From the NCBI GenBank assembly GCA_964515055.1, contig CAZEUG010000006.1, positions 1 through 64,000 on the forward strand: a DNA stretch of 64,000 nucleotides, written 5' to 3'. Below are positions 26,040-35,407 of this stretch, piece after piece. Below the pieces are notes generated by a model that ran no database searches, was not told where the DNA came from, and saw only the letters and a program-made list of their open reading frames with translations. The stretch is from QAMX01 sp964515055 (lineage in GTDB: Bacteria > Bacillota > Clostridia > Oscillospirales > QAMX01). The stretch's first letter is position 1, and each line of letters opens with the position of its first letter. The position numbers and the translations under genes were made by a program.

Positions 26040-26449
26040 AGATTGGTGACTTGTTGCAGACGGGTAGGTGTCGAACGTAAAAGCAACGATTCGTTGCAGG
26101 CGGTCCGGGGGGGCGATGGTTGGGGCGGGTATTGTTGTGGGGGGCTGGTGAGGCGGTTGGGGTGGGTATTGCGGTGGTGGAGGGACTGGTGAGGCGGGGT
26201 TCGGGTGGAGTATTGAGGTTGGGTGGAGACTGGGCAGGAAATACGGGTAATGTGCAAACGAGGTTTGGGTGTGCGTGCTGGCTGGCAGGGCGAGTATGTG
26301 ATATTCTGTCTCGGGTGGATGGATGTAGAACGGGTATGCAGCATTGGGCAGGTATGCGGACGCCCCGGGGTGTGCCTGCACACCCCGGGGCTGTTCATTA
26401 CGGTATTTGTTTCGACCAAGGATTTTTGAATCCCGGCAATCCGCCTGGA
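26040..26449 (-). terminator. C-rich, G-poor trailer after rpoC, candidate Rho-dependent terminator
   Basis: The 410 bases between rpoC and the tmRNA promoter hold no credible gene. In 26101-26220 the plus strand has about 69 G and 11 C in 120 bases by hand count, so RNA copied from the minus strand (the rpoC direction) is about 57 percent C and 9 percent G. That is the signature of a rut region for Rho. A 14-base perfect hairpin without a T run (26362-26391) lies between the rpoC stop and this stretch. Long minus-strand ORFs here are proline-rich by composition only. Confidence 0.55.
26362..26391. repeat. 14-bp perfect GC-rich inverted repeat downstream of rpoC
   Basis: GCCCCGGGGTGTGC and GCACACCCCGGGGC flank a 2-base spacer. 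No T run follows on either strand, so it is not a standard intrinsic terminator. It could protect the rpoBC mRNA 3' end from exonucleases. Confidence 0.8.
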
Positions 26450-29400
26450 TTATTCAAGATCGTCGCGTTCGTCCAGTTCATCCGTTTCCGGTTCGTACCC
26501 GTCTTCTGCGGAGTAGTCTTCCTCTTCGGATTCCTCTTCTTCCTCATCGAGCATGGCATCGTCGCCTACGGCCGCAGAATTGACTGCACTGCGACGGAAA
26601 TCATACTGTGCTGCGGTCATGGTTGCGTCCGTGGTATCGGTTTTGTAGTCAGCCATCCCGGTACCAGCCGGAATCAGGGTACCAATGATGACATTTTCCT
26701 TCAGACCGATCAGCGGATCCACTTTGCCCTTGATGGCTGCTTCTGTCAGGACGCGTGTGGTCTCCTGGAATGAAGCGGCAGCCAGGAAGGAATCCGTTGC
26801 AAGGGAAGCTCTCGTAATACCGAGCAGAGTCGGCGAGAACTGTGCTTCCCGCAGTCCGTTTTCGCCGTTTTCAAGGCGTTGCCGGATTTTCTCATTTTCT
26901 TCGATCAGCTCAAAGCGATCGACAAAGGAGCCGAGCAGCAGGTTGGTATCGCCCGGATCATCGACGCGCACCTTCCGCATCATCTGGCGGATGATGATTT
27001 CGATGTGGCGGTCATTGATATCCATGGCGCTTTGACGGTAGACCTTCTGCACTTCCTGAATCAGGTAGCCTTCGACCGCTTCAACGCCGCGGACGCGCAG
27101 CACATCCTGCGGATGCAGGACGCCCTGGGTCAGCATATCGCCCTTTTGCACCATCTGGCCGTCTTCCACCAGGATGCCCGCGCTGATCGGCAGTGCGTAT
27201 TCACGGACTTCGCCGTCGTCGTTTCGGAGGGTGACATTCTTGACAGAAGCCTTCTTGGACATCTCAACGCTGGCTACGCCGGAAATTTCCGCAAGCACAG
27301 CAGCGCGCTTCGGCTTTCTTGCTTCGAACATTTCTTCAACACGGGGAAGACCCTGTGTGATATCGGCTGCGTCCTTACTGGCGACACCGCCGCTGTGGAA
27401 GGTACGCATGGTCAGCTGTGTACCCGGCTCACCAATGGACTGTGCCGCGATGATACCGACAGCTTCGCCAAGGTTCATCGGAGAACCGGTGGCCAGGTTG
27501 GAGCCGTAGCACTTGGCGCAGACGCCGTGCTTGCAGGCACACGCCAAGACGGAGCGAATCTTGATGCGTTCAATGCCGCGGCTCTTGATTAAAGCCGCAT
27601 CTGCATCTGTCATCAGTTTATCTTTGGAGATCAGGACTTCACCGGTTGCTTCATCGACCAGGTCTGCGGCCAGGTAACGGCCGATCAGGCGATCTTCGAA
27701 TTTTTCGATGGTCTGTCCCTTTTCAGTAATTTCATAGACCTCAACACCATCCGTTGTGCCGCAATCGGCTTCGCGGATGATGACGTCCTGCGAAACGTCA
27801 ACGAGACGGCGGGTCAGGTACCCGGAGTCAGCTGTACGCAATGCGGTATCCGTCAAGCCCTTTCGAGCACCACGGGATGCCGTAAAGTATTCCAGAACGG
27901 TCAGGCCTTCACGGTAGTTCGCCTTGATCGGGATTTCAATGATCTTACCGGCGGTGTTACGAACCAGACCACGCATACCGGCCAGCTGACGAATCTGTGC
28001 GCGGGAACCACGGGCACCGGAATCTGCCATGATGCTGATCGGATTATCGGCTTTCAGCCCATTGAACAGTGCGGTACTGATGTCTTCCGTCGTCTGTTCC
28101 CACTCAGCCAGAGTCAGGCGGATTCTTTCCTCTGCGGAAATATAACCGCGGCGATACTGCTGGTCAATGCGCATGATCTTCTGTTCCGTCTCGGCGATCA
28201 AGACCTTCTTTTCAGGCGGAATGATCATATCGGCGACGGAAATGGTGATAGCACCCAGCGTCGAATAGTGGTAGCCCATCTGCTTGATGGCATCCAGCAC
28301 TTCGGCACTGACGGCGAGGCCATGCTTCTTGATGCATTTTGCAATCAGCTTGGAGAGCTGGCTCTTACCGACTGTCATGGAAATTTCGAAATCGAGTGCC
28401 TGATCTTCATTCGTCCGATCGACATAGCCGAGATCCTGCGGGATGCGTTCATTGAAGACCATGCGGCCATAGGTCGTTTTGACCATTTTCTGGATCGTCC
28501 GGCCTTCAAAGATGCCTTCCCTTCTGACGTAGACCGGCTCATGCAGCGTGATATCCTTGGCTTCATACGCCATGCGGACTTCGTCTTCGTTGATGAAGCG
28601 TTTGATTTTCTCATCATCGGCGATATCTTCGGCCTCACGGGTCATGGTCAGCCAGTAGCAGCCGAGGATCATATCCTGTGTCGGGACGGTAACCGGGTTA
28701 CCATCCTGCGGGCGCAGGAGGTTGTTTGCAGAAAGAATGAGGAACCGGGCTTCTGCCTGTGCCTCTGCGGACAGCGGCACATGGACAGCCATCTGGTCGC
28801 CGTCAAAGTCAGCGTTAAAGGCGGTGCAGACCAGCGGGTGCAGCTTGATGGCGCGGCCTTCGACCAGAACCGGTTCAAATGCCTGAATACCCAGACGGTG
28901 CAGTGTCGGGGCGCGGTTCAGCATAACCGGATGCTCTTTGATGATTTCTTCGAGAGAATCCCAGACCTCTGTGCGCGCACGGTCGACCATTTTCTTAGCG
29001 CTCTTGATATTGTTTGCGATGCCGCGCTCAACGAGCGACTTCATGACAAACGGCTTGAACAGCTCCAGAGCCATTTCCTTCGGCAGACCGCACTGATAAA
29101 TTTTCAGCTCCGGGCCAACAACAATGACGGAACGGCCGGAATAGTCGACGCGCTTCCCGAGCAGGTTCTGACGGAAACGCCCCTGTTTCCCGGAGAGCAT
29201 ATCAGAAAGGCTCTTCAGGGCGCGGTTGTTCGGACCCGTGACCGGGCGGCCGCGGCGGCCGTTATTGATCAGCGCATCGACTGCTTCCTGCAGCATACGC
29301 TTCTCGTTTTTCACGATGATATCCGGCGCTTCCAGCTCCAGCAGGCGCTGGAGGCGGTTATTCCGGTTGATGACGCGGCGGTAGAGATCGTTCAGGTCAG

Positions 29401-30151
29401 ACGTTGCGAACCGGCCGCCGTCGAGCTGAACCATCGGGCGGATATCCGGCGGAATGACCGGAATCACGTTGAGGATCATCCATTCCGGGCGGTTGCCGGA
29501 CAGACGGAATGCATCGACCACTTCCAGGCGTTTGATGATGCGCATTTTCTTCTGACCAGTCGCATCCTTCAGCTCTTCCCGGAGCTGTGTCGACAGCTCA
29601 TTCAGGTCAATTTCCGCCAGCAGCTTCTGGATGGCTTCCGCACCCATTTCCGCTTTGAAATCGTTTTCGTATTTCTCGTAGTAATCACGATATTCCTTTT
29701 CTGACAGCGTCTGTTTTTTTGCGAGCGGCGTATCGCCGGGTTCCGTGACAATATAGAGGGAGAAATACAGGATTCGTTCCAGCACCTTCGGCGGAATGTC
29801 AAGAATCAGACTCATTCTTGACGGGATTCCGCGGAAATACCAGATATGGGAAACCGGTGCAGCCAGCTCGATGTGACCCATCCGTTCGCGGCGAACGGAT
29901 TTTTTCGTCACTTCAACGCCGCAGCGTTCGCAGACCTTTCCCTTAAAACGCACTTTTTTATATTTACCGCAATGACATTCCCAGTCCTTTGTCGGTCCAA
30001 AGATCCGTTCGCAGAACAAACCGTCAACTTCCGGCTTCAGTGACCGGTAGTTGATCGTTTCCGGCTTTTTGACTTCGCCATAGGACCATTGCCGGATTTT
30101 ATCCGGGGACGCCAGCCCGATCTGAATCGCATTGAACGCCAACTTGCTCAT
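26450..30151 (-). CDS. rpoC: RNA polymerase beta' subunit
   Basis: The 1233-residue product is the beta' subunit of RNA polymerase. The N-terminal zinc-binding cysteines are present (CHCGKYKKVRFKGKVCERC near residue 60), and the catalytic magnesium motif NADFDGDQMAVH lies near residue 447. The C-terminus ends in a strongly acidic tail of about 40 residues (DEEEEESEEEDYSAEDG and onward). The start at 30151 follows GGAGG by 8 bases; an upstream in-frame ATG at 30181 has no site. It lies 80 bases downstream of rpoB. Confidence 0.98.
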   Translation of the reverse strand: MSKLAFNAIQIGLASPDKIRQWSYGEVKKPETINYRSLKPEVDGLFCERIFGPTKDWECHCGKYKKVRFKGKVCERCGVEVTKKSVRRERMGHIELAAPVSHIWYFRGIPSRMSLILDIPPKVLERILYFSLYIVTEPGDTPLAKKQTLSEKEYRDYYEKYENDFKAEMGAEAIQKLLAEIDLNELSTQLREELKDATGQKKMRIIKRLEVVDAFRLSGNRPEWMILNVIPVIPPDIRPMVQLDGGRFATSDLNDLYRRVINRNNRLQRLLELEAPDIIVKNEKRMLQEAVDALINNGRRGRPVTGPNNRALKSLSDMLSGKQGRFRQNLLGKRVDYSGRSVIVVGPELKIYQCGLPKEMALELFKPFVMKSLVERGIANNIKSAKKMVDRARTEVWDSLEEIIKEHPVMLNRAPTLHRLGIQAFEPVLVEGRAIKLHPLVCTAFNADFDGDQMAVHVPLSAEAQAEARFLILSANNLLRPQDGNPVTVPTQDMILGCYWLTMTREAEDIADDEKIKRFINEDEVRMAYEAKDITLHEPVYVRREGIFEGRTIQKMVKTTYGRMVFNERIPQDLGYVDRTNEDQALDFEISMTVGKSQLSKLIAKCIKKHGLAVSAEVLDAIKQMGYHYSTLGAITISVADMIIPPEKKVLIAETEQKIMRIDQQYRRGYISAEERIRLTLAEWEQTTEDISTALFNGLKADNPISIMADSGARGSRAQIRQLAGMRGLVRNTAGKIIEIPIKANYREGLTVLEYFTASRGARKGLTDTALRTADSGYLTRRLVDVSQDVIIREADCGTTDGVEVYEITEKGQTIEKFEDRLIGRYLAADLVDEATGEVLISKDKLMTDADAALIKSRGIERIKIRSVLACACKHGVCAKCYGSNLATGSPMNLGEAVGIIAAQSIGEPGTQLTMRTFHSGGVASKDAADITQGLPRVEEMFEARKPKRAAVLAEISGVASVEMSKKASVKNVTLRNDDGEVREYALPISAGILVEDGQMVQKGDMLTQGVLHPQDVLRVRGVEAVEGYLIQEVQKVYRQSAMDINDRHIEIIIRQMMRKVRVDDPGDTNLLLGSFVDRFELIEENEKIRQRLENGENGLREAQFSPTLLGITRASLATDSFLAAASFQETTRVLTEAAIKGKVDPLIGLKENVIIGTLIPAGTGMADYKTDTTDATMTAAQYDFRRSAVNSAAVGDDAMLDEEEEESEEEDYSAEDGYEPETDELDERDDLE

Positions 30152-30231
30152 AAGCAGCCTCCATCTCAAATTATTTCGCACAGCTGCAGCGTTTCATCCG
30201 CAGTTGAATATCTTCTGCCACTGACGGCCGA

Positions 30232-33200
30232 TTACAGGTCATCGCTTTCGTCACCGTAATCGTCCAGGTCGTCTTCCTCGTCAAACAGTGAGAGATCGTC
30301 TTGAATCTGCTGGCCTTCTTCGTCTTCCAACGTATAGCCATTGCTTGCAAAGTCACTGTCCGAGTTGACGTATTCGCTCTCCAGGCCGCCTTCCTCCACG
30401 TCATCATCTTCGGCGTGCAGGTCGAATTCCTGCCCGTTTTTGTCGAGAACGCGGATATCCAGGCAGAGTGCCTGCAGTTCCTTGACCAGAACGCGGAAGG
30501 CTTCCGGAACGCCCGGCGTCGGGATATTCTGGCCTTTGACGATGGCTTCGTAGGTTTTGACGCGTCCCACGATATCGTCGCTCTTCACGGTCAGGATTTC
30601 CTGCAGTGTATAGGCTGCGCCGTATGCTTCCAGTGCCCAGACCTCCATTTCCCCGAAGCGCTGGCCGCCGAACTGGGCTTTACCGCCGAGCGGCTGCTGC
30701 GTAACGAGTGAATAGGGGCCTGTCGAACGTGCATGAATCTTATCATCAACGAGATGGCACAGCTTGAGGAAGTACATATAACCGACTGTGACAGCATTGT
30801 CAAACGGCATACCCGTTCGGCCATCGTACAGAATGCTCTTGCCGTCCGGGTTCAGGCCGGCGAGGCGCAGCGTTTCCTCAATTTCGTATTCCTTTGCGCC
30901 GTCGAAAACCGGGGTAGCAACGTGCCAGCCCAGTGCCGCTGCGGCGTAGCCCAGGTGAACTTCGAGAACCTGACCGATATTCATTCGGCTCGGAACGCCC
31001 AACGGGTTCAGAACGATATCCAGAGGTGTGCCATCCGGCAGGAACGGCATATCCTCCTGCGGGAGGATGCGTGAAACAACACCCTTGTTCCCGTGACGGC
31101 CGGCCATCTTATCGCCGACGGAAATCTTCCGCTTCTGGGCAATGTACACACGGACGATGATGTTGACGCCCGGCGAGAGTTCCTCGCAGTTTTCGCGGGT
31201 GAAGGTCTTGACGTCTACGACGATACCGCTTTCACCGTGCGGCACGCGCAGGGACGTATCGCGGACTTCCCGCGCTTTCTCGCCGAAAATCGCACGGAGG
31301 AGGCGTTCTTCCGCGGTCAGCTCCGTTTCGCCCTTCGGCGTGACCTTACCGACCAGGATATCGCCGGAGCGAACCTCTGCGCCGATGCGAATGATACCGT
31401 CTTCGTCCAGGTCGCGCAGACCGTCATCACTGACGTTCGGAATACCGCGGGTGATTTCTTCCGGTCCGAGCTTGGTATCGCGGGCATCGACTTCGTATTC
31501 TTCAATATGGATGGACGTAAACACGTCTTCACGGACGAGTTTTTCATTGATGAGGACGGCGTCTTCGTAGTTGTAGCCTTCCCAGCTCATGAAGCCGATC
31601 AGGACGTTGCGGCCGAGCGAAATTTCACCGTTGGAGGTGGAGGGGCCGTCCGCCAGAACCGTTCCCTTCCGGACACGTTCACCGACGGAGACGATCGGGC
31701 GCTGATTCAGGCAGGTACCCTGGTTGGAACGGATAAAGTTCGTCAGCTTATAGGTTTTGGTTTCGCCGCTGTCGTAGACAATGACGATTTCATCAGCGGT
31801 GACACGTGTGGCCACGCCATCCCCTTCTGCCAGGACGCAGATACCCGAATCGCAGGCGGCGCGGTATTCCATACCAGTGCCGACGAAGGGCTGCTCCGGT
31901 ACGAGGAGCGGAACGGCCTGGCGCTGCATGTTGGAGCCCATCAATGCACGGTTTGCGTCGTCGTTTTCCAGGAACGGAATCATACTGGTTGCGACGGAGA
32001 CCATTTCACGCGGGGAGACGTCGATCAATGTGACGCGGTCGCGTTCAACAGAGATGATTTCTTCGCGGTAGCGGCAGGTGACGCGTTCAGCCTTGATACG
32101 GCCTTCTTCATCGAGCGGTTCGTTCTTCTGTGCGATAATGTTGCCGTCTTCCTGATCGGCAGTCAGATAGACGATCTGATCGGTGACGCGGTGTGTGACC
32201 GGGTCGATCAGCTGATAGGGTGCCTCGATGAAGCCGTATTCGTTGATTCTGGCGTAGCTGGCAAGGCTGGTGATCAGACCGATGTTCGGGCCTTCCGGCG
32301 TCTCAATCGGGCACATTCTGCCGTAGTGGCTGTAGTGAACGTCTCGAACCTCAAAGCTGGCACGTTCACGGGACAGACCGCCGGGACCCAATGCGGACAG
32401 GCGGCGCTTGTGTGTCAGCTCTGCAAGGGGGTTGGTCTGATCCATGAACTGGGAAAGCGGCGAAGAGCCAAAGAATTCACGGATGGCCGCCGTAACCGGT
32501 CGGATATTGATCAGCGACTGCGGCGTGACGGTATCCGTATCCTGGACAGTCATGCGTTCCTTGATGACGCGTTCCATCCGGGCAAAGCCGATGCGGAAGT
32601 GGTTTTGCAGCAGCTCACCGACGCAGCGCAGACGGCGATTGCCGAGGTGGTCGATGTCGTCTTTTGTGCCGATGCCGGAAGCGAGGCCGTTCAGGTAGTT
32701 GATGGAGGCCAGAATATCTTCTTTGATGATGTTTCTGGGGATCAGCTCATCCCGGCGGGCTGCCAGTTCCTTTTTGATATCGGCTTCGTCTGTAAAGTTT
32801 TCCAGAATTTCACGCAGGACTGAGAAGCGAACCTTTTCCCAGATCAGATCCGGATCGATTTCAAAATCGACAAAGTCGGCCAGATCGACCATGCCGTTGT
32901 CGAAGCAGACGACTTCCCTGCCGTCGATGCTCAGCAGGACACGCGAGACGCCGCGCGCGGAAATCAGTGCAGCTTTTTCCGCGGACAGCGTTTCACCGGC
33001 ATCGGCCAGGATTTCGCCGGTCATCGGGCAAACTGCCGGTTCGGCCAGCGTTTTGCCGGCGATACGCGGTGCAAGGTTCATTTTCTGATTGTATTTGAAG
33101 CGGCCAACCTTGGAGAGGTCATAGCGCCGATCAAAGAACAGAGAGAAGAGCAGCGAACGGGAGGCGTCCACCGTCGGCGGCTCACCGGGACGAAGCCGTC

Positions 33201-33915
33201 TGTAGATTTCGAGCAGCGCGTCATCAGCGGTTTTCGCCGGGTCTTTTTCAATCGTGGTTTTGATTCGGACGTCATCACCGAACATATCCAGGATTTCCTC
33301 ATCGGTTTCGAGGCCGATGGCACGGATCAGCGACGTGACCGGCAGTTTCCTGTTCTTATCAATGCGGACATAGAGGACATCCGATGCATCCGTTTCGTAT
33401 TCCAGCCAGGTGCCGCGGTTCGGAATGACGGTGCCGCTGTACAGTTCGTTATCGACCTTGTCGGCCTTGACGTCAAAATACATACCCGGCGAACGGACAA
33501 CCTGAGAAATAATGACGCGTTCTGCGCCGTTAATCATGAAGGTACCTGTATCGGTCATCATCGGGAGGTCGCCCATGAAGAGCTCCTGCTCCTTGATTTC
33601 GCCGGTTTCCTTATTCAGGAGACGCACACGAACCTTCATCGGAATGGCATAGGTCGCATCGCGTTCCTTGCACATGGCGACGGTATACTTCGGCTTGTAC
33701 TCCAGCACATAGTCGACAAATTTCAGTTCCAGTTTTCCTGAATAGTCTGTGATCGGAGCCATGTCATCAAAGACTTCCCGAAGCCCCTCGTTGCAGAACC
33801 ACTGAAACGAGTCCTTCTGGACCTGAATCAGGTTCGGCATCTCGGTGAGTTCGTCGATCTTGTTGTAGCTCTTTCGCAGGGTTCGCCCGTAAAGAACGTC
33901 CTTTACATTGACCAT
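30232..33915 (-). CDS. rpoB: RNA polymerase beta subunit
   Basis: The 1227-residue product is the beta subunit of RNA polymerase, recognisable through the rifampicin-region string SQFMDQTNPLAELTHKRRLS and the later GDKMAGRHGNKGVVS. About 55 C-terminal residues form an acidic extension (DDDVEEGG to GDESDDL). The start at 33915 is preceded by GGAG at a spacing of 8; the ORF stays open for 62 further codons upstream, but these run through the promoter region. The usual upstream genes rplJ and rplL are absent, and rpoB here begins from its own promoter divergent from sigH. Confidence 0.98.
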   Translation of the reverse strand: MVNVKDVLYGRTLRKSYNKIDELTEMPNLIQVQKDSFQWFCNEGLREVFDDMAPITDYSGKLELKFVDYVLEYKPKYTVAMCKERDATYAIPMKVRVRLLNKETGEIKEQELFMGDLPMMTDTGTFMINGAERVIISQVVRSPGMYFDVKADKVDNELYSGTVIPNRGTWLEYETDASDVLYVRIDKNRKLPVTSLIRAIGLETDEEILDMFGDDVRIKTTIEKDPAKTADDALLEIYRRLRPGEPPTVDASRSLLFSLFFDRRYDLSKVGRFKYNQKMNLAPRIAGKTLAEPAVCPMTGEILADAGETLSAEKAALISARGVSRVLLSIDGREVVCFDNGMVDLADFVDFEIDPDLIWEKVRFSVLREILENFTDEADIKKELAARRDELIPRNIIKEDILASINYLNGLASGIGTKDDIDHLGNRRLRCVGELLQNHFRIGFARMERVIKERMTVQDTDTVTPQSLINIRPVTAAIREFFGSSPLSQFMDQTNPLAELTHKRRLSALGPGGLSRERASFEVRDVHYSHYGRMCPIETPEGPNIGLITSLASYARINEYGFIEAPYQLIDPVTHRVTDQIVYLTADQEDGNIIAQKNEPLDEEGRIKAERVTCRYREEIISVERDRVTLIDVSPREMVSVATSMIPFLENDDANRALMGSNMQRQAVPLLVPEQPFVGTGMEYRAACDSGICVLAEGDGVATRVTADEIVIVYDSGETKTYKLTNFIRSNQGTCLNQRPIVSVGERVRKGTVLADGPSTSNGEISLGRNVLIGFMSWEGYNYEDAVLINEKLVREDVFTSIHIEEYEVDARDTKLGPEEITRGIPNVSDDGLRDLDEDGIIRIGAEVRSGDILVGKVTPKGETELTAEERLLRAIFGEKAREVRDTSLRVPHGESGIVVDVKTFTRENCEELSPGVNIIVRVYIAQKRKISVGDKMAGRHGNKGVVSRILPQEDMPFLPDGTPLDIVLNPLGVPSRMNIGQVLEVHLGYAAAALGWHVATPVFDGAKEYEIEETLRLAGLNPDGKSILYDGRTGMPFDNAVTVGYMYFLKLCHLVDDKIHARSTGPYSLVTQQPLGGKAQFGGQRFGEMEVWALEAYGAAYTLQEILTVKSDDIVGRVKTYEAIVKGQNIPTPGVPEAFRVLVKELQALCLDIRVLDKNGQEFDLHAEDDDVEEGGLESEYVNSDSDFASNGYTLEDEEGQQIQDDLSLFDEEDDLDDYGDESDDL

Positions 33916-34071
33916 AGTTACACTCTCCGTTTGCAAAGTATAGTAGCTGCCGTCTCGCTGAGACAAACGTGAAACACCCGGCAGGGATGTGAAAAACTTT
34001 CCGATAGCGCTTGACTTTTCGTCGCACGTTATGGTATCATAATCATGGGTTTCTGACAGGCATATCCCCAC

Positions 34072-34091
34072 ATTATAATTTGAATTATAAT
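34072..34091. promoter_or_regulatory. 20-bp palindrome at the rpoB transcription start
   Basis: ATTATAATT and AATTATAAT flank TG, forming a perfect palindrome that abuts the rpoB -10 box. It could be an operator or a cluster of alternative -10 elements. Confidence 0.5.
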
Positions 34092-34118
34092 TGTACCACA
34101 ATTGCCTGCTGTTGTCAA
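34090..34118 (-). promoter_or_regulatory. Promoter of rpoB
   Basis: On the minus strand TTGACA (34113-34118) and TACAAT (34090-34095) are separated by 17 bases. The leader to the rpoB start is about 170 bases. Confidence 0.85.
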
Positions 34119-34139
34119 GCGTTCAGGCGATTTTTTTTG

Positions 34140-34170
34140 CACCGGGGTCTGAAAAAATCAGATCCCGGTG
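34140..34170. repeat. Hairpin between divergent rpoB and sigH promoters
   Basis: CACCGGGGTCTGA pairs with TCAGATCCCGGTG around a short A-rich loop (one G-T pair). No T run follows in either direction, so its role is unclear. Confidence 0.6.
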
Positions 34171-34210
34171 TTGCTTACGCAAAAAACTTTGTCTTTTTTT
34201 GAAAAACCTC

Positions 34211-34239
34211 TTGACAAAAGCGCTGAATTGTGGTTTAAT
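34211..34239 (+). promoter_or_regulatory. Promoter of sigH
   Basis: TTGACA (34211-34216) and TTTAAT (34234-34239) are separated by 17 bases. A weaker promoter-like pair TTGACT/TATCAT with an 18-base spacer lies further upstream at 34011-34040 on the same strand. Confidence 0.75.
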
Positions 34240-34307
34240 ATCTAATGTTGACAGTTCACCCTGCCGTACACCTGTTGGATTGCGGCTCTTCAAGTGAGGT
34301 TGCTCAG

Positions 34308-34931
34308 ATGCACAATGATCGTGCCGGGAGTTCGGCCTATGCCTGCAGTGACGAAGCGCTGGCCGCCTCTGCCCAGGCCGGTGACACTTTTGCAGAGGAG
34401 GAGCTCGTCAACCGCTACACCCCCACTGTCTATTCCTTCACGCGCAACTGCTACCGTGACGGATGGGAGCGGGTGGATTTTGTTCAGGAAGGCATGTTCG
34501 GTTTGATTCGTGCCATCCGTACCTACGCTGCTGACAAGCATGTCCCTTTTTCTGCTTTTGCCGCTTTATGTATCCGCTCTGAGTTACATTCTGCCCTTCG
34601 AAAAGCGTTAAGTTCCAAGCACCTTCCTCTGACCGGTTATGTTTCCCTTTCTCCCTCCGAAAACTCTCTCGGTTTTACGGAGCTTCTGAGTACAGACACC
34701 GAGCAGGCTTTCGACAGGATTCTGTCCGAGGATGAAGCCGGTCGCCTTCTTTCCGCATTGAATCAGACGTTGTCTCCGTTCGAAAGGAAAGTCCTTTCCG
34801 CTTATCTTAAAGGTTTTGGAATTGGGGAAATTGCCTGTGCCCTGTGCAGGCCTGACAAGTCGGTTGAAAACGCGTTGACGCGTATTCGCCGCAAAGCATC
34901 CGGCATTTCTCATGCAGCCCCTTTGGCGTAA
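34308..34931 (+). CDS. sigH: RNA polymerase sigma factor of the SigH (Spo0H) type
   Basis: SigH directs early sporulation and transition-phase transcription. The 207-residue product has region 2 (ELVNRYTPTVYSFTRNCY followed by FVQEGMFGLIRAIRTY, residues 30-80) and region 4 near the C-terminus (LSPFERKVLSAYLKGFGIGEIA, KSVENALTRIRRKA), the pattern of SigH. An upstream in-frame ATG at 34245 coincides with the expected transcription start, so I use ATG 34308, which has GTGAGG 9 bases upstream. It could be a related SigH-family sigma rather than the sporulation factor, but nothing in the sequence suggests that. Confidence 0.83.
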   Translation: MHNDRAGSSAYACSDEALAASAQAGDTFAEEELVNRYTPTVYSFTRNCYRDGWERVDFVQEGMFGLIRAIRTYAADKHVPFSAFAALCIRSELHSALRKALSSKHLPLTGYVSLSPSENSLGFTELLSTDTEQAFDRILSEDEAGRLLSALNQTLSPFERKVLSAYLKGFGIGEIACALCRPDKSVENALTRIRRKASGISHAAPLA

Positions 34932-35046
34932 ACAGGTTTGTGCCTGTTCGCATATATATAAACTGCCCTTTATCGCATTCCGCAGGCCCTCGTATCAGGA
35001 GCGCAGCGAATTCAATCCGGGGCAAAATAAAGAGAGGTAAAACCCA

Positions 35047-35325
35047 ATGTTCCAAGACAAGACCCTGAAGTGCAAAGAATGTGGCGCCGATTTCGTGTTC
35101 ACCGCCGGTGAGCAGGAATTTTATGCCGAACGCGGCTTCCAGAACGAGCCCCAGAGATGCAAATCCTGCCGTGACGCCCGCAAAGCCGCTTCCCGTGGCC
35201 CGCGTGAGTTCTTCACAGCAACCTGCGCCAACTGCGGCGGCGAAGCCAAGGTTCCGTTCGAGCCGAAGACCGACCGTCCGGTTTACTGCAGCGATTGCTT
35301 TGCAAAAATGAAGGAAAATCAGTAA
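35047..35325 (+). CDS. Zinc-ribbon domain protein
   Basis: A 92-residue protein with two CxxC knuckle pairs: CKECGADFVFTAGEQEF near residue 9 with CKSC near 38, and CANCGG near 60 with CSDC near 81. It matches the small clostridial zinc-ribbon family with a CxxCGxxFxFTxGEQ(E)F(Y/F) start. Such proteins are abundant but uncharacterised; nucleic-acid binding is a guess. An AGAGGT ribosome binding site precedes the ATG, and a terminator follows the gene. Confidence 0.85.
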   Translation: MFQDKTLKCKECGADFVFTAGEQEFYAERGFQNEPQRCKSCRDARKAASRGPREFFTATCANCGGEAKVPFEPKTDRPVYCSDCFAKMKENQ

Positions 35326-35337
35326 TTCTGATCCGGT

Positions 35338-35375
35338 ATGCGCGGTTCCCGAACGGGAGCCGCGCATATTTTTCT
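35338..35375 (+). terminator. Terminator after the zinc-ribbon gene
   Basis: ATGCGCGGTTCCCG pairs with CGGGAGCCGCGCAT (one G-T pair), followed by ATTTTTC. Confidence 0.9.
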
Positions 35376-35407
35376 TTTTCACCCCTGTATGGAGGAGGCT
35401 TGAGCGC

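Noticed and set aside
25929..26419. Proline-rich minus-strand ORFs of 136 and 150 codons after rpoC
   Set aside because: The amino-acid bias follows from the C-rich composition of the strand; the two frames overlap each other, one runs into tmRNA, and neither has a ribosome binding site.
31093..32823. A 576-codon plus-strand ORF inside rpoB, and a 478-codon one inside rpoC
   Set aside because: Both are antisense shadows of essential genes whose frames are certain; no start signals or family resemblance were seen.
34140..34170. The hairpin between rpoB and sigH as a terminator
   Set aside because: No T run follows it in either direction and no gene ends nearby, so it is listed only as a repeat.
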